The notes: a model not told the origin generated them from the letters alone. Positions 1-6,863 are shown, counted from the first letter of the stretch. The stretch: DNA of 11,542 bases from Bacillota bacterium (GCA_021797415.1 JAJZZT010000080.1:1-11542), one strand, 5' to 3'. Numbers and translations: made by a program.

Positions 1-256
1 ACGTCTCCTGCGCCGTGTCAATCGACCGCGCTGTGTTGTCGTACGCCCGGAACGTCACGTGATAGACGCCGGGCCCGGCTTCATAAGGAATGGTTTGTTC
101 TCCAGTCCACTCGTTTCCATCACGGTTCAGCGTGAAATCGAAATCGTAGTCCACACTGGCGTGCACGCGCGTCACCTGCGCCGGATCTTCCGGTTTCACC
201 CGGATGCTCACCCGATCCCCGCACTTCCCCTCGCGTTGACTGAGAATGACTTGCAT
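1..256 (-). CDS. Hypothetical protein with Ig-like/beta-sandwich domain (partial, runs off left edge)
   Basis: An open frame of 85 codons reads leftwards off the window edge, starting MQVILSQREGKCGD. The ATG at 254-256 has a strong ribosome binding site (GGAGGGGG on the minus strand, about 7 nt upstream), which fixes the start. The visible protein alternates hydrophobic and polar residues as beta-strands do. Segments such as YDFDFTLNRDGNEWTG and GPGVYHVTFRAYDNTA resemble one Ig-like or FN3-like beta-sandwich unit of the kind found in secreted enzymes and S-layer-associated proteins. There is no signal peptide or membrane segment at the N-terminus, so this is either a cytoplasmic protein or one exported by another route. 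It follows tetR on the same strand, about 110 nt downstream. I do not recognise the family, and the C-terminal part that would define the function is outside the window. Confidence 0.7.
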   Translation of the reverse strand, partial: MQVILSQREGKCGDRVSIRVKPEDPAQVTRVHASVDYDFDFTLNRDGNEWTGEQTIPYEAGPGVYHVTFRAYDNTARSIDTAQET

Positions 257-323
257 GGTCAATCCCCCTCCGATTGAACTCGGCGCGCCGTATCCGCGCC
301 GGTGTTTTTCGTTGGACCGCCCG

Positions 324-423
324 CACACAGCCCGCGCACGAGCGCGTGCAGAACAGGCGTCCAGCGCGTCATCCAACTGGATTATCACCACACAGCCCGC
401 GCACGAGCGCGTGCAGGACAGGC
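324..423. repeat. 35-bp direct repeat pair at the 3' end of tetR
   Basis: Copies lie at 324-358 and 389-423, offset by 65 bp, and differ at one base (352 A, 417 G). The right copy is inside the last codons of tetR (encoding VLHALVRGLC). The left copy is downstream of the tetR stop codon at 369-371. The 30 bp between the copies includes that stop. The offset is not a multiple of three, so whichever copy is derived, the event changed the C-terminal end of TetR. Confidence 0.9.
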
Positions 424-1004
424 AGGCTGGTTGCGCGCAGATCGCTTTCTTCAATCTCACCGCGTCCGGACAGCAGCAGTCCGCCGACAAACAGCGCCCA
501 CAGCGCATAGCTCACCACGCCCGGCTCCATTGCTCCAGAGAACTCGCCCGTCGTCTGTCCGATTTGGATGAGTGTTTCTACAGGTTCCAATATGCGCGGA
601 CAGCGGCCGTCTGCGCCCGCGCTGAACTCCGCCAGCAGGTGCGGCCGGTCGAGAACGAGGATGTGGAACAGGCCGGGATGAGCCCAGTAGGAGTCATGCC
701 AGGTATCCACCACGCGGTAGAGACCGGCTTCGCTCCCAATCCATCCTCTGCGCGCGTCGCGGGTCACTTTGTCCATGGCTGCGGCCAGTTCGTCCAGCAC
801 CCGTTCCCCCAGTTCGGCGACGATCGCGTCTTTGTCAGCAAAATGCAGATAGAGCGTCCCCTTGGCAAGTTCGGTCGCCTCGGCGATGTCGTCCATCCGC
901 ACCGCATCGTAGGGACGGTCGGCAAACAGTCGGCTTGCCACTTTCAGGATCGCCTCTCTCCTTTTCTGCCGCTCGCGTTCTCTGCGTTCCGCCACCACCG
1001 GCAT
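369..1004 (-). CDS. TetR/AcrR family transcriptional regulator
   Basis: This 211-residue protein has the usual TetR length. Residues about 17-62 form the TetR_N helix-turn-helix: REAILKVASRLFADRPYDAV, then MDDIAEATELAKGTLYLHF, with the typical GTLYLHFADKDAI end of the recognition helix. The remaining all-helical C-terminal part is the ligand-binding and dimer domain, which does not reveal the ligand. The ATG at 1002-1004 is supported by a ribosome binding site AGGGGG at 1009-1014. The gene is divergent from merR and the exporter, so it probably represses itself and possibly that locus through the palindrome at 1032-1062. The extreme C-terminus (CGDNPVG) was probably reshaped by the 35-bp duplication at 324-423. 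Family assignment is secure; the effector and targets are inferred. Confidence 0.93.
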   Translation of the reverse strand: MPVVAERRERERQKRREAILKVASRLFADRPYDAVRMDDIAEATELAKGTLYLHFADKDAIVAELGERVLDELAAAMDKVTRDARRGWIGSEAGLYRVVDTWHDSYWAHPGLFHILVLDRPHLLAEFSAGADGRCPRILEPVETLIQIGQTTGEFSGAMEPGVVSYALWALFVGGLLLSGRGEIEESDLRATSLPVLHALVRGLCGDNPVG

Positions 1005-1031
1005 ATCACCCCCTATCGCACAGCACGAGAA

Positions 1032-1062
1032 TGACTTACAGTCATAATATGACCGTAAGTCA
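1032..1062. promoter_or_regulatory. Compound palindromic operator, probable TetR binding site
   Basis: The 31-bp segment is a nearly perfect palindrome made of two half-elements, TGACTTACAGTCA (1032-1044) and TGACCGTAAGTCA (1050-1062). Each is itself pseudo-palindromic. It lies just downstream of the tetR -10 box and covers the expected start of the tetR transcript (about 1057). This is where a TetR-family repressor would block its own gene. Two adjacent dyads suggest two dimers side by side, as known for QacR. The protein-site pairing is inferred from position. Confidence 0.75.
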
Positions 1063-1063
1063 G

Positions 1064-1092
1064 AGTATAGATCAGGATGGTTTTGCAGTCAA
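1064..1092 (-). promoter_or_regulatory. tetR promoter (sigma-A type)
   Basis: On the minus strand the -35 box TTGACT (1087-1092) and the -10 box TATACT (1064-1069) are separated by exactly 17 bp. Each matches consensus at five of six positions. The predicted start, near 1057, gives a leader of about 50 nt before the tetR ATG. Confidence 0.75.
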
Positions 1093-1118
1093 TTCAGTAT
1101 TGGATCCAAAATATGACG

Positions 1119-1147
1119 TTGACGTAATGAGAAGCATTTGCTATGCT
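1119..1147 (+). promoter_or_regulatory. merR promoter (sigma-A type)
   Basis: The -35 box TTGACG (1119-1124), a 17-bp spacer and the -10 box TATGCT (1142-1147) form a good sigma-A promoter. The -10 box overlaps the first in-frame ATG of the merR reading frame (1143), so that ATG could not be translated from this transcript. The 17-bp spacer is the ordinary length, not the 19-20 bp stretched spacer of promoters that MerR-family activators twist. Confidence 0.65.
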
Positions 1148-1190
1148 GACTGATATGATCGCAGCGAACGCTGCGGAAAGGACCGGTGTC

Positions 1191-1619
1191 GTGTCCACCG
1201 ACAAAGGCAGATACACGGTTGACGATGTGGTCAGGCGGCTGGGGGTGACGCCGCGGACACTGCATTATTATGAAGAGGTCGGATTGATCGCGCCGTATGG
1301 AAGAACGGGCGGGGGACATCGGCTGTATGACGACGAGGTGGTCGCGCGCCTGTCGCACATTCTGCGCTTGAAAGACATTCTCGGTTATTCCCTGCAGGAA
1401 ATCCGCCTGATCCTTGAGGCGGAACAACAACTCGACCGCCTCAAGCACACATATCGAAGCGATCTTTCCGATGACGCGCGAAGCAGGGTGCTCGATGAAT
1501 CCGCCCGTTTGCTGAACAATATCGTCGGTACGATCAACGATAAGATCGCGAAGCTGGAAGCGATGAAAGGCGCATTTGAAGAACGGCTTGCGAGAGTGAG
1601 GATGTTGCGGGACAGATAA
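1191..1619 (+). CDS. MerR family transcriptional regulator
   Basis: The 142-residue product starts VSTDKGRYTVDDVVRRLGV. It carries the MerR winged helix-turn-helix (about residues 8-45: TVDDVVRRLGVTPRTLHYYE, then GLIAPYGRTGGGHRLYDDE) and a long C-terminal dimerisation helix with a short end. It has no cysteine, so it is not a classical metal sensor. A hydrophobic drug or stress ligand is more likely, but that is inference. The GTG start at 1191 is chosen because GGAAAGG lies about 9 nt upstream and because the apparent promoter covers the earlier ATG at 1143; starts at 1143 or 1155 would add 16 or 12 residues. The exporter gene follows 59 nt downstream on the same strand, which makes it the natural target. 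Confidence 0.9.
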   Translation: MSTDKGRYTVDDVVRRLGVTPRTLHYYEEVGLIAPYGRTGGGHRLYDDEVVARLSHILRLKDILGYSLQEIRLILEAEQQLDRLKHTYRSDLSDDARSRVLDESARLLNNIVGTINDKIAKLEAMKGAFEERLARVRMLRDR

Positions 1620-1637
1620 TTGTGCTGTCCAAATTCT

Positions 1638-1655
1638 TACGTAAACGTACACGTT
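1638..1655. promoter_or_regulatory. Overlapping ACGT palindromes in the merR-exporter gap
   Basis: TACGTAAACGTA (1638-1649, 5-bp arms) and AACGTACACGTT (1644-1655, 5-bp arms) overlap, giving three ACGT cores in 18 bp. They lie 24 nt before the exporter start. A short inverted repeat, GGACAG...CTGTCC (1610-1615 and 1625-1630), sits just upstream across the merR stop. Position and symmetry suggest a regulator site or a structured leader for the exporter. I see no convincing -35/-10 pair here. Confidence 0.4.
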
Positions 1656-1678
1656 GATGAAAGAGATGGGGATTGAAG

Positions 1679-3190
1679 ATGACCGCTGCGCAAGAGACGC
1701 GAAAATGGTGGGTGTTGTCTGTCACGAGTCTCGGCGCGCTGCTGAGCGCGCTGAATTTCAGCACATTGATCATTGCGTTGCCCGCTCTGATCCGCAGTCT
1801 CCACGCCTCTCTTCTGGCGGCGATGTGGGTCATGCTTTCCTACATGGTGGCGCAGACGATCATGGTGCTCATGGCGGGCAGTCTGGCGGATCTGGTGGGA
1901 CGGCGCAAGTTGTACATCGTCGGAATGGCCGGGTTCACTTCCGTTTCGCTTGTCGCCGGGTTTGCTCCGACGGCGGGATGGTTGATTTTCTGGCGCATTT
2001 TGCAGGGTGTGTCAGGCGCCATGGTGATGGCGAACAGCACGGCGCTTGTCGCGGAGGTTTTTCCGCGGCGGGAACTGGGCAAGGCGCTCGGCGTCAACGT
2101 CATGGTCGTCGCGATCGGGCAGATCGTCGGACCGGTGCTCGGGGGATGGCTGGCCACCGATTATGGATGGGCGTGGACGTTCTGGTTCAATGTCCCGGTC
2201 GGCGCGCTCGCCGTGGTGTGGGCGCTGCTTGTCATGGGGTTCCGGGATGCGGGAGCGAAGCGCGCCCGCCGTCTTGACGGCTGGGGCATCGCAACCTACC
2301 TGCTCTGCGTGACGGGTCTGCTCATGGCCTTGACGTGGGGCGCCATTGAGACGTGGAACTCTCCTGTCGTATGGATCGGCGGCATCGCCTTTGCCGTGCT
2401 GCTGCCGCTGTGGATCCGGATTGAAGCCGTGCATCCGCAACCGCTTTTGCACCTGCCGCTCTTTCGCAAACGGGATTTCACGATGGGCATGGTGTCGGCC
2501 ACCCTTAACGCGATCGTGCGCATGGCGGTCATGTTCATGCTGATTTTCTACTTCCAGGGCGGACGCGGATTCAACGCGTTGCAGGCGGGGATCCTGTCGA
2601 TCCCGCTGGCGGCGGGCATACTCGTCTCCTCCCCGTTTTCCGGTTGGCTCTCGGACCGGATCGGCATCACGTGGCCAACCACAGGCGGACTTTTTCTCAC
2701 CCTCGCAGGGTTGGTCGGGCTGGCGTTCGACATGAATCTCGGCACGCCGTACTGGCGCCTGGCCGTCTGGATGGCGGTCGTCGGCGCGGGATCGGGCCTG
2801 TTCAATTCGCCCAACACGAGCAGTGTCATGAATTCGGCGGGTCCCGCCTACCGCGGCGAGGCGTCCGGCATCCGCTCGCTCACGACAAACAGCGGCATGA
2901 TGCTGAGCATCGCATTTACGATTCCCCTGATCACAAGCAGCATCCCCCGTCAGGCGATGCTGGCGATCTTCTCCGGCACGGAGGTCGGCTTGCGCGGAGC
3001 CGCCTCGTCGCTTGGCGGTTTCATCGACGGTCTGCGCATTGCGCTGTGGGTCATGGCGGCGCTCATGGCGGTTGCGACGGTGCTGTCCGGATTGCGCGGC
3101 GACGTGCGGACGGGACAGGACGACGCGGGGGACGGGGGTTCCCGGTCGGCGGCGCGCCGCGGGACGCCCAAGGCGACCGTCCGGGAATAG
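1679..3190 (+). CDS. DHA2-family MFS multidrug exporter (EmrB/QacA type)
   Basis: This 503-residue integral membrane protein of the major facilitator superfamily probably exports drugs or other hydrophobic compounds in exchange for protons. It has many hydrophobic segments spaced as in the 14-TM DHA2 group. MFS motif A appears between TM2 and TM3 (GSLADLVGRRKLY), and the antiporter motif C in TM5 (GQIVGPVLGGWLA). The C-terminal 35 residues are polar and basic and probably cytoplasmic. The ATG at 1679 has GGGGA 6 nt upstream; an in-frame TTG at 1673 is a less likely start. It lies 59 nt behind merR, probably in the same transcription unit, and ends 4 nt from the convergent ilvB stop. The substrate cannot be read from the sequence. 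Confidence 0.9.
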   Translation: MTAAQETRKWWVLSVTSLGALLSALNFSTLIIALPALIRSLHASLLAAMWVMLSYMVAQTIMVLMAGSLADLVGRRKLYIVGMAGFTSVSLVAGFAPTAGWLIFWRILQGVSGAMVMANSTALVAEVFPRRELGKALGVNVMVVAIGQIVGPVLGGWLATDYGWAWTFWFNVPVGALAVVWALLVMGFRDAGAKRARRLDGWGIATYLLCVTGLLMALTWGAIETWNSPVVWIGGIAFAVLLPLWIRIEAVHPQPLLHLPLFRKRDFTMGMVSATLNAIVRMAVMFMLIFYFQGGRGFNALQAGILSIPLAAGILVSSPFSGWLSDRIGITWPTTGGLFLTLAGLVGLAFDMNLGTPYWRLAVWMAVVGAGSGLFNSPNTSSVMNSAGPAYRGEASGIRSLTTNSGMMLSIAFTIPLITSSIPRQAMLAIFSGTEVGLRGAASSLGGFIDGLRIALWVMAALMAVATVLSGLRGDVRTGQDDAGDGGSRSAARRGTPKATVRE

Positions 3191-3194
3191 CGGT

Positions 3195-5018
3195 TCAGTC
3201 GCGCAGCATCATCTCGTCGTTCCCTTTGCCCGCGGGAACCATCGGATAGACGTTTTCCTCCGCCGTGACCACAAAGTCAATCACCACGGGGCCGTCGTGC
3301 GAAAGCGCCTCGCCGATCGCGGCGCTCGCCTCTTTCGCGTTTTCCGCGCGAAGGCCGAGCATGCCGTATGCGCCTGCCAATTTCACAAAATCGGGCGACG
3401 AGATGTGGCTTTCCGCATACCGTTTGCCATGGAAGAACTGCTGCCACTGCCGCACCATGCCGAGATAGCCGTTGCGCAAAATGCATATTTTCACGGGCAG
3501 CCGGTATTCCGCGATCGTCTGGAATTCCTGCAGATTCATCTGCACACTGCCGTCGCCGGTGATGCAGACGATGAGCGAATCCGGCGCGCCGAACTGCGCC
3601 CCGAGAGCGGCGGGGACGCCGAAGCCCATCGTGCCGAGACCGCCCGACGATACCCAGCGGCGCGGGACACTCTGCGGATACAGATGCGCCGCCCAGATTT
3701 GGTGCTGTCCCACATCGGTTACGACGGTCGCCCCGCCCTGCGTTGCGTCCGCCAGCAGGCGGATGACGGTCTGCGGCGACAGGCGCGCCGTTTCAATGAG
3801 CGGAAGTGGATGATGGGTTTTCCAGTCCGTGATGGTGGCGAGCCATTCTGTCGAGCGGGGAGAACAAGGCTCGCGCAACAGTTCGCGCAGCGCGGCGGCG
3901 GCATCGGCGACAAGCGACAGGTCGACCGGTACGTTCTTGCCGATTTCGGCCGCGTCGATGTCGATGTGGATCTTTTGCGCACGCGGCGCAAACCGCGCCG
4001 GATTGCCCATGACGCGATCGGAAAAGCGTGTGCCGAGCGCGATCAGCGCATCGCATTCGGTGACGGCGCGATTCGCCGCGTAGGTGCCGTGCATGCCCAC
4101 CATGCCGGTGAACAGGGGATCGTCAGCGGGGAATGCGCCAAGCCCCATCAAGGTGCAGATGACAGGGATGCGTTCGCGTTCAGCAAATTCACGCAGCAGG
4201 GCGGACGCTCCGGCGCTGATGACGCCGCCGCCGACCAGCAGCAGCGGTTGCCGTGCGCCGGCGACGGCGTCGCGTATGGCGCGGATGATCCAGGGATCGG
4301 GCGCGCCCGGCAGCGTGTAGCCGGGTTCGGCGGCTTGCAGAAAGTCGTGCGCTCCCGCAGGAGATGCGGCTTGCAGAAAGTCGTGCGCTATCGCGGAAGA
4401 TGCGGCCTGCGAAAGGTCGTGCGCTCCCGCAGGAGATGCGGACGCCTGCTGGTCTGTCGCCGGAGCCGAGGTGATGTCTTTCGGCAGATCGAGCAGCACC
4501 GGACCGGGGCGGCCTGTTGCCGCGATGTGAAAGGCGTTGGCCACAGCCTGCAAAATGTCCGAAGCGCGGCGTACCTGCATGCTGTGTTTGGTGATCGGTG
4601 TCATGATGCCGAGCGTATCCGCTTCCTGGAAAGCGTCGCTGCCGATCTTGTCGGTCGTCACCTGGCCGGTCAGGATGACGAGCGGCGTGGAATCCATGTA
4701 AGCGTCGGCGATGCCCGTCACCAGGTTGGTTGCACCGGGACCGGACGTGACAAGCACGACGCCCGGCTTTCCGGTGACGCGCGCGTATCCCTCAGCCGCA
4801 TGCACGGCGCCCTGTTCGTGGCGGGTGAGGATGTGTCGGATGTCCGCCTTGTACAGGGCGTCGTAGATCGGCAGGACAGCGCCGCCGGGATAGCCGAAAA
4901 CCACCGTTACGCCGGCTTTCCCGAGCGCTTCGCACAGCAGGTCGGCGCCACTTTTCTCCGGGGACGCAACCGGATGCGTGGAAATTTTGGGAGCGGGAAT
5001 GGCGTCTCTGTCCACCAT
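3195..5018 (-). CDS. ilvB: Acetolactate synthase large subunit (AHAS)
   Basis: This ThDP- and FAD-dependent enzyme condenses pyruvate with a second pyruvate or 2-oxobutyrate, the first common step of branched-chain amino acid synthesis. The 607-residue chain has the PYR domain with GYPGGAVLPIYDALY and the catalytic glutamate in RHEQGAVHAAEGYAR (E68), the central FAD/beta domain (about 240-380), and the ThDP-binding motif from GDGSVQMN (488-495) to N516 (ILRNGYLG). The ATG at 5016-5018 follows AAGGAGATC at 5024-5032 with good spacing; an upstream in-frame ATG at 5105 would overlap the protease stop and has no such site. Three 12-residue repeats at 194-229 lengthen the PYR-beta linker. No ilvN regulatory subunit or ilvC is adjacent, and there is little room for a T-box leader. 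It is convergent with the exporter, 4 nt between the stops. Confidence 0.95.
   Translation of the reverse strand: MVDRDAIPAPKISTHPVASPEKSGADLLCEALGKAGVTVVFGYPGGAVLPIYDALYKADIRHILTRHEQGAVHAAEGYARVTGKPGVVLVTSGPGATNLVTGIADAYMDSTPLVILTGQVTTDKIGSDAFQEADTLGIMTPITKHSMQVRRASDILQAVANAFHIAATGRPGPVLLDLPKDITSAPATDQQASASPAGAHDLSQAASSAIAHDFLQAASPAGAHDFLQAAEPGYTLPGAPDPWIIRAIRDAVAGARQPLLLVGGGVISAGASALLREFAERERIPVICTLMGLGAFPADDPLFTGMVGMHGTYAANRAVTECDALIALGTRFSDRVMGNPARFAPRAQKIHIDIDAAEIGKNVPVDLSLVADAAAALRELLREPCSPRSTEWLATITDWKTHHPLPLIETARLSPQTVIRLLADATQGGATVVTDVGQHQIWAAHLYPQSVPRRWVSSGGLGTMGFGVPAALGAQFGAPDSLIVCITGDGSVQMNLQEFQTIAEYRLPVKICILRNGYLGMVRQWQQFFHGKRYAESHISSPDFVKLAGAYGMLGLRAENAKEASAAIGEALSHDGPVVIDFVVTAEENVYPMVPAGKGNDEMMLRD
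4331..4438. repeat. Three 36-bp tandem repeats inside ilvB
   Basis: Three in-frame 36-bp units run at 4331-4366, 4367-4402 and 4403-4438. They encode ASPAGAHDLSQA, ASSAIAHDFLQA and ASPAGAHDFLQA. The first and third nucleotide copies (plus strand) share an identical second half; the middle copy carries a few changes. They sit in the linker after DLPKDITSAP, outside the catalytic motifs, so the enzyme can stay functional. Confidence 0.95.
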
Positions 5019-5094
5019 GTGGCGATCTCCTTCGATCAGTATGTATTTCTCCAATTTTACCTGACAGGCGGAAGGATAAAGAGCGTGTGTTGAA

Positions 5095-6165
5095 CTATTT
5101 TGCATGGTTCATCCGGTCTATTTCACAACTCTTACGTCGATTATCGACATCTACCGAATAATTTGTTTTGTTCTGTTTTAATAAATATCGTGATATTTGA
5201 ATGGCCATCTTAACATTGAGAACATGTACAAGTTCGCTATTATAGTGTATAGAATTACTTGACTTTATAAGAATGTTGTAGATTTGTCTAGGATTCAATA
5301 ATGGGAATTTGCTTAGTAACAATGCAACAGTACTCGTTACAATGGGGGTTGCCGCCGATGATCCGGATAACCAGCCTATAGCGTTTTGGCTTGAATTACC
5401 TTGAGCTGTTGTTAGTAGTAGATCGCCGGGAGCTACGATATTTTTTTTTGCATTGATATTCGTATTATCGATTAGCTGTCTGTTACGGCCAAGTGTCGAT
5501 ACTGGTATAACCCCGTCAAACGCAGCCGGATAGTCATTAACGGATAACCCATTGTTACCAGCTGCGGCTACAATTACTACCCCTCGTGATAATGCGTATT
5601 CAACTGAGGAATTTAACTTAGAACTGAATACTTTTGAACCCAGGCTGATATTAATAATTTTGCTCCCTTTTTTTACGGCCATTACTATTGCTCGAGCCAA
5701 TTCATTATTAGTAATTCCGCGAAGTCCACCAACCTGTATAGAAAGTATTTTTGCAAAAGGCAAAAGTCCGCCCGGACTAGACCATCCATTACCTCTACTA
5801 TTAATTATTCCTATAACCATAGTGCCATGTAAAGCTGAATAACTTGAATTATTTTTTCCTAAGCGTATATTTCTAATAATTCCTTTAAATAGGAAGGGGT
5901 TTGAATCCGAGACCCCCGTGTCAATGACTGCGATCAGAGGGGTATTACCTTTAAAAGGGAATATACCTTTCGCATTTATTAAATCTGTTGGCCATCCATA
6001 TAACCCGTTCCTATAGTTAGACATTGATTGATATTTTGATTCGGCCGAACTCGTGTTTGCGTGCGCATATAGTGCAAATTGATGAATTGCAACACAAGCA
6101 AATAAACACAATGCAGACATAACTGAAATATTTCTATATTTTCCAAATATATCATTGAATGCCAT
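5095..6165 (-). CDS. Secreted subtilisin-like serine protease (peptidase S8)
   Basis: This is a 356-residue subtilase. The triad is D82 (AVIDTGV), H113 (LHGTMVIGII) and S270 (SGSSAATPIV), with the oxyanion-hole Asn in AAAGNNG (N204). Residues about 11-36 form a signal peptide ending AHA, so the enzyme acts outside the membrane. Only about 35-40 residues separate the signal peptide from the catalytic domain, too short for a normal I9 propeptide, and none is recognisable. After the catalytic domain there is only a short polar, basic tail and no anchor. Its start overlaps the end of the lipoprotein gene by 14 nt, so the two are probably translationally coupled. Its Asn/Ile/Lys/Ser-rich, AT-rich coding differs sharply from ilvB downstream, which suggests transfer. 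The protein substrate is unknown; the secreted protein encoded upstream is one candidate. Confidence 0.92.
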   Translation of the reverse strand: MAFNDIFGKYRNISVMSALCLFACVAIHQFALYAHANTSSAESKYQSMSNYRNGLYGWPTDLINAKGIFPFKGNTPLIAVIDTGVSDSNPFLFKGIIRNIRLGKNNSSYSALHGTMVIGIINSRGNGWSSPGGLLPFAKILSIQVGGLRGITNNELARAIVMAVKKGSKIINISLGSKVFSSKLNSSVEYALSRGVVIVAAAGNNGLSVNDYPAAFDGVIPVSTLGRNRQLIDNTNINAKKNIVAPGDLLLTTAQGNSSQNAIGWLSGSSAATPIVTSTVALLLSKFPLLNPRQIYNILIKSSNSIHYNSELVHVLNVKMAIQISRYLLKQNKTNYSVDVDNRRKSCEIDRMNHAK

Positions 6166-6781
6166 ACACTTTTTTTCCTATATTGTCGTATGCATAGATA
6201 TATTTTACCCCTATCTGGGAGTCGGTTCTGGCATAAGCATATGTATATAGTCCATCTGAATTTTTAGCTTTCATTACCCTTACCAGGAGACCGTCAATGT
6301 ATGCCAGGTCGATATATGCTATACTTCTATTATTTATGACACCCGAAATAATCATGTACTGATTACCTTTTTTATATGTCCCTCCTAATTCCATTCTCGT
6401 AAAAGGATACTTTTTATTGATTAGACCATATGCGATATTAACAATATGCCATCTTTTGTTTTTCCGAATTGCGAAGTCGTCACCTTCGTAATTATTACCG
6501 TTGATGCTGAATAAGAATTGAGATATGTATCCATTTGAAAAATCCTTACTGTATACAATCGTTAGATTTCGAAGCTTTGAATGAACATCATTAACTAAAA
6601 CCCTCCTTATAGATGTATCATAGTTAATCAGTGAATTATCCTGCGAAAAACCCATTGAGGATCCTTGTAAATTACTATTGGACAATTCAATCTTCGAATT
6701 AGTACTACAACCAGAAACTAAACTAATCACCAAAGCCATGGATACGAATGATATCACATTGGAAAGTTCACATTTCTTCAT
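6152..6781 (-). CDS. Hypothetical lipoprotein, partner of the adjacent subtilase
   Basis: This 209-residue protein begins with a lipoprotein signal peptide: MKKCELSN, a hydrophobic stretch, and the lipobox LVSGC with the lipidated cysteine at position 25. It should be tethered to the outer face of the membrane. The mature part is polar and rich in Asn, Ser, Tyr and Ile, with beta-like stretches (TIVYSKDFSNGYISQFLF, YMIISGVINNRSIAYIDLAY). I recognise no domain. GGGAGG sits about 6-7 nt before the ATG at 6779-6781. Its last 14 nt overlap the protease gene. Because that protease lacks an obvious propeptide, this protein could act as its chaperone, inhibitor or anchor; that is inference from context. 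A 16-bp perfect stem lies just upstream of the ribosome binding site. Confidence 0.85.
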   Translation of the reverse strand: MKKCELSNVISFVSMALVISLVSGCSTNSKIELSNSNLQGSSMGFSQDNSLINYDTSIRRVLVNDVHSKLRNLTIVYSKDFSNGYISQFLFSINGNNYEGDDFAIRKNKRWHIVNIAYGLINKKYPFTRMELGGTYKKGNQYMIISGVINNRSIAYIDLAYIDGLLVRVMKAKNSDGLYTYAYARTDSQIGVKYIYAYDNIGKKVYGIQ

Positions 6782-6804
6782 AAGTTCCTCCCGAAGGGTC
6801 GTTG

Positions 6805-6838
6805 ACTCCGCAACCGATCTTTAGATCGGTTGCGGAGT
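6805..6838. promoter_or_regulatory. Perfect 16-bp inverted repeat upstream of the lipoprotein gene
   Basis: Arms at 6805-6820 (ACTCCGCAACCGATCT) and 6823-6838 are exact complements around a 2-nt centre. There is no T-run on either side in either direction, so it does not look like a standard intrinsic terminator. It ends about 14 nt before the ribosome binding site of the lipoprotein gene. It could be a leader stem-loop that stabilises or controls the lipoprotein-protease mRNA, a processing site, or a palindromic protein-binding site. Confidence 0.75.
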
Positions 6839-6863
6839 ACTATCTATCTTGAAAATGAGGTTT

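Noticed and set aside
246..1034. A 262-codon plus-strand open frame opposite tetR.
   Set aside because: The opposite strand gives a clean TetR protein with promoter and ribosome binding site; the plus frame is Arg/His/Gln-rich noise.
4331..4438. The 36-bp repeats as a CRISPR array.
   Set aside because: The units are directly adjacent with no unique spacers, keep the ilvB frame and encode a 12-residue peptide repeat.
3012..5093. A 693-codon plus-strand open frame opposite ilvB.
   Set aside because: It is the mirror of a GC-rich gene with strong codon-position bias; the minus strand encodes an unmistakable acetolactate synthase with all motifs.
5019..5105. An earlier ilvB start at 5105, giving 29 more residues.
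   Set aside because: It lacks a good ribosome binding site and overlaps the protease stop; the ATG at 5016-5018 has AAGGAGATC at ideal distance and matches the usual N-terminus length.
6805..6838. The strong inverted repeat as a rho-independent terminator.
   Set aside because: No T-run follows the stem on either strand, and the 2-nt centre is too tight for a normal terminator loop without opening inner pairs.
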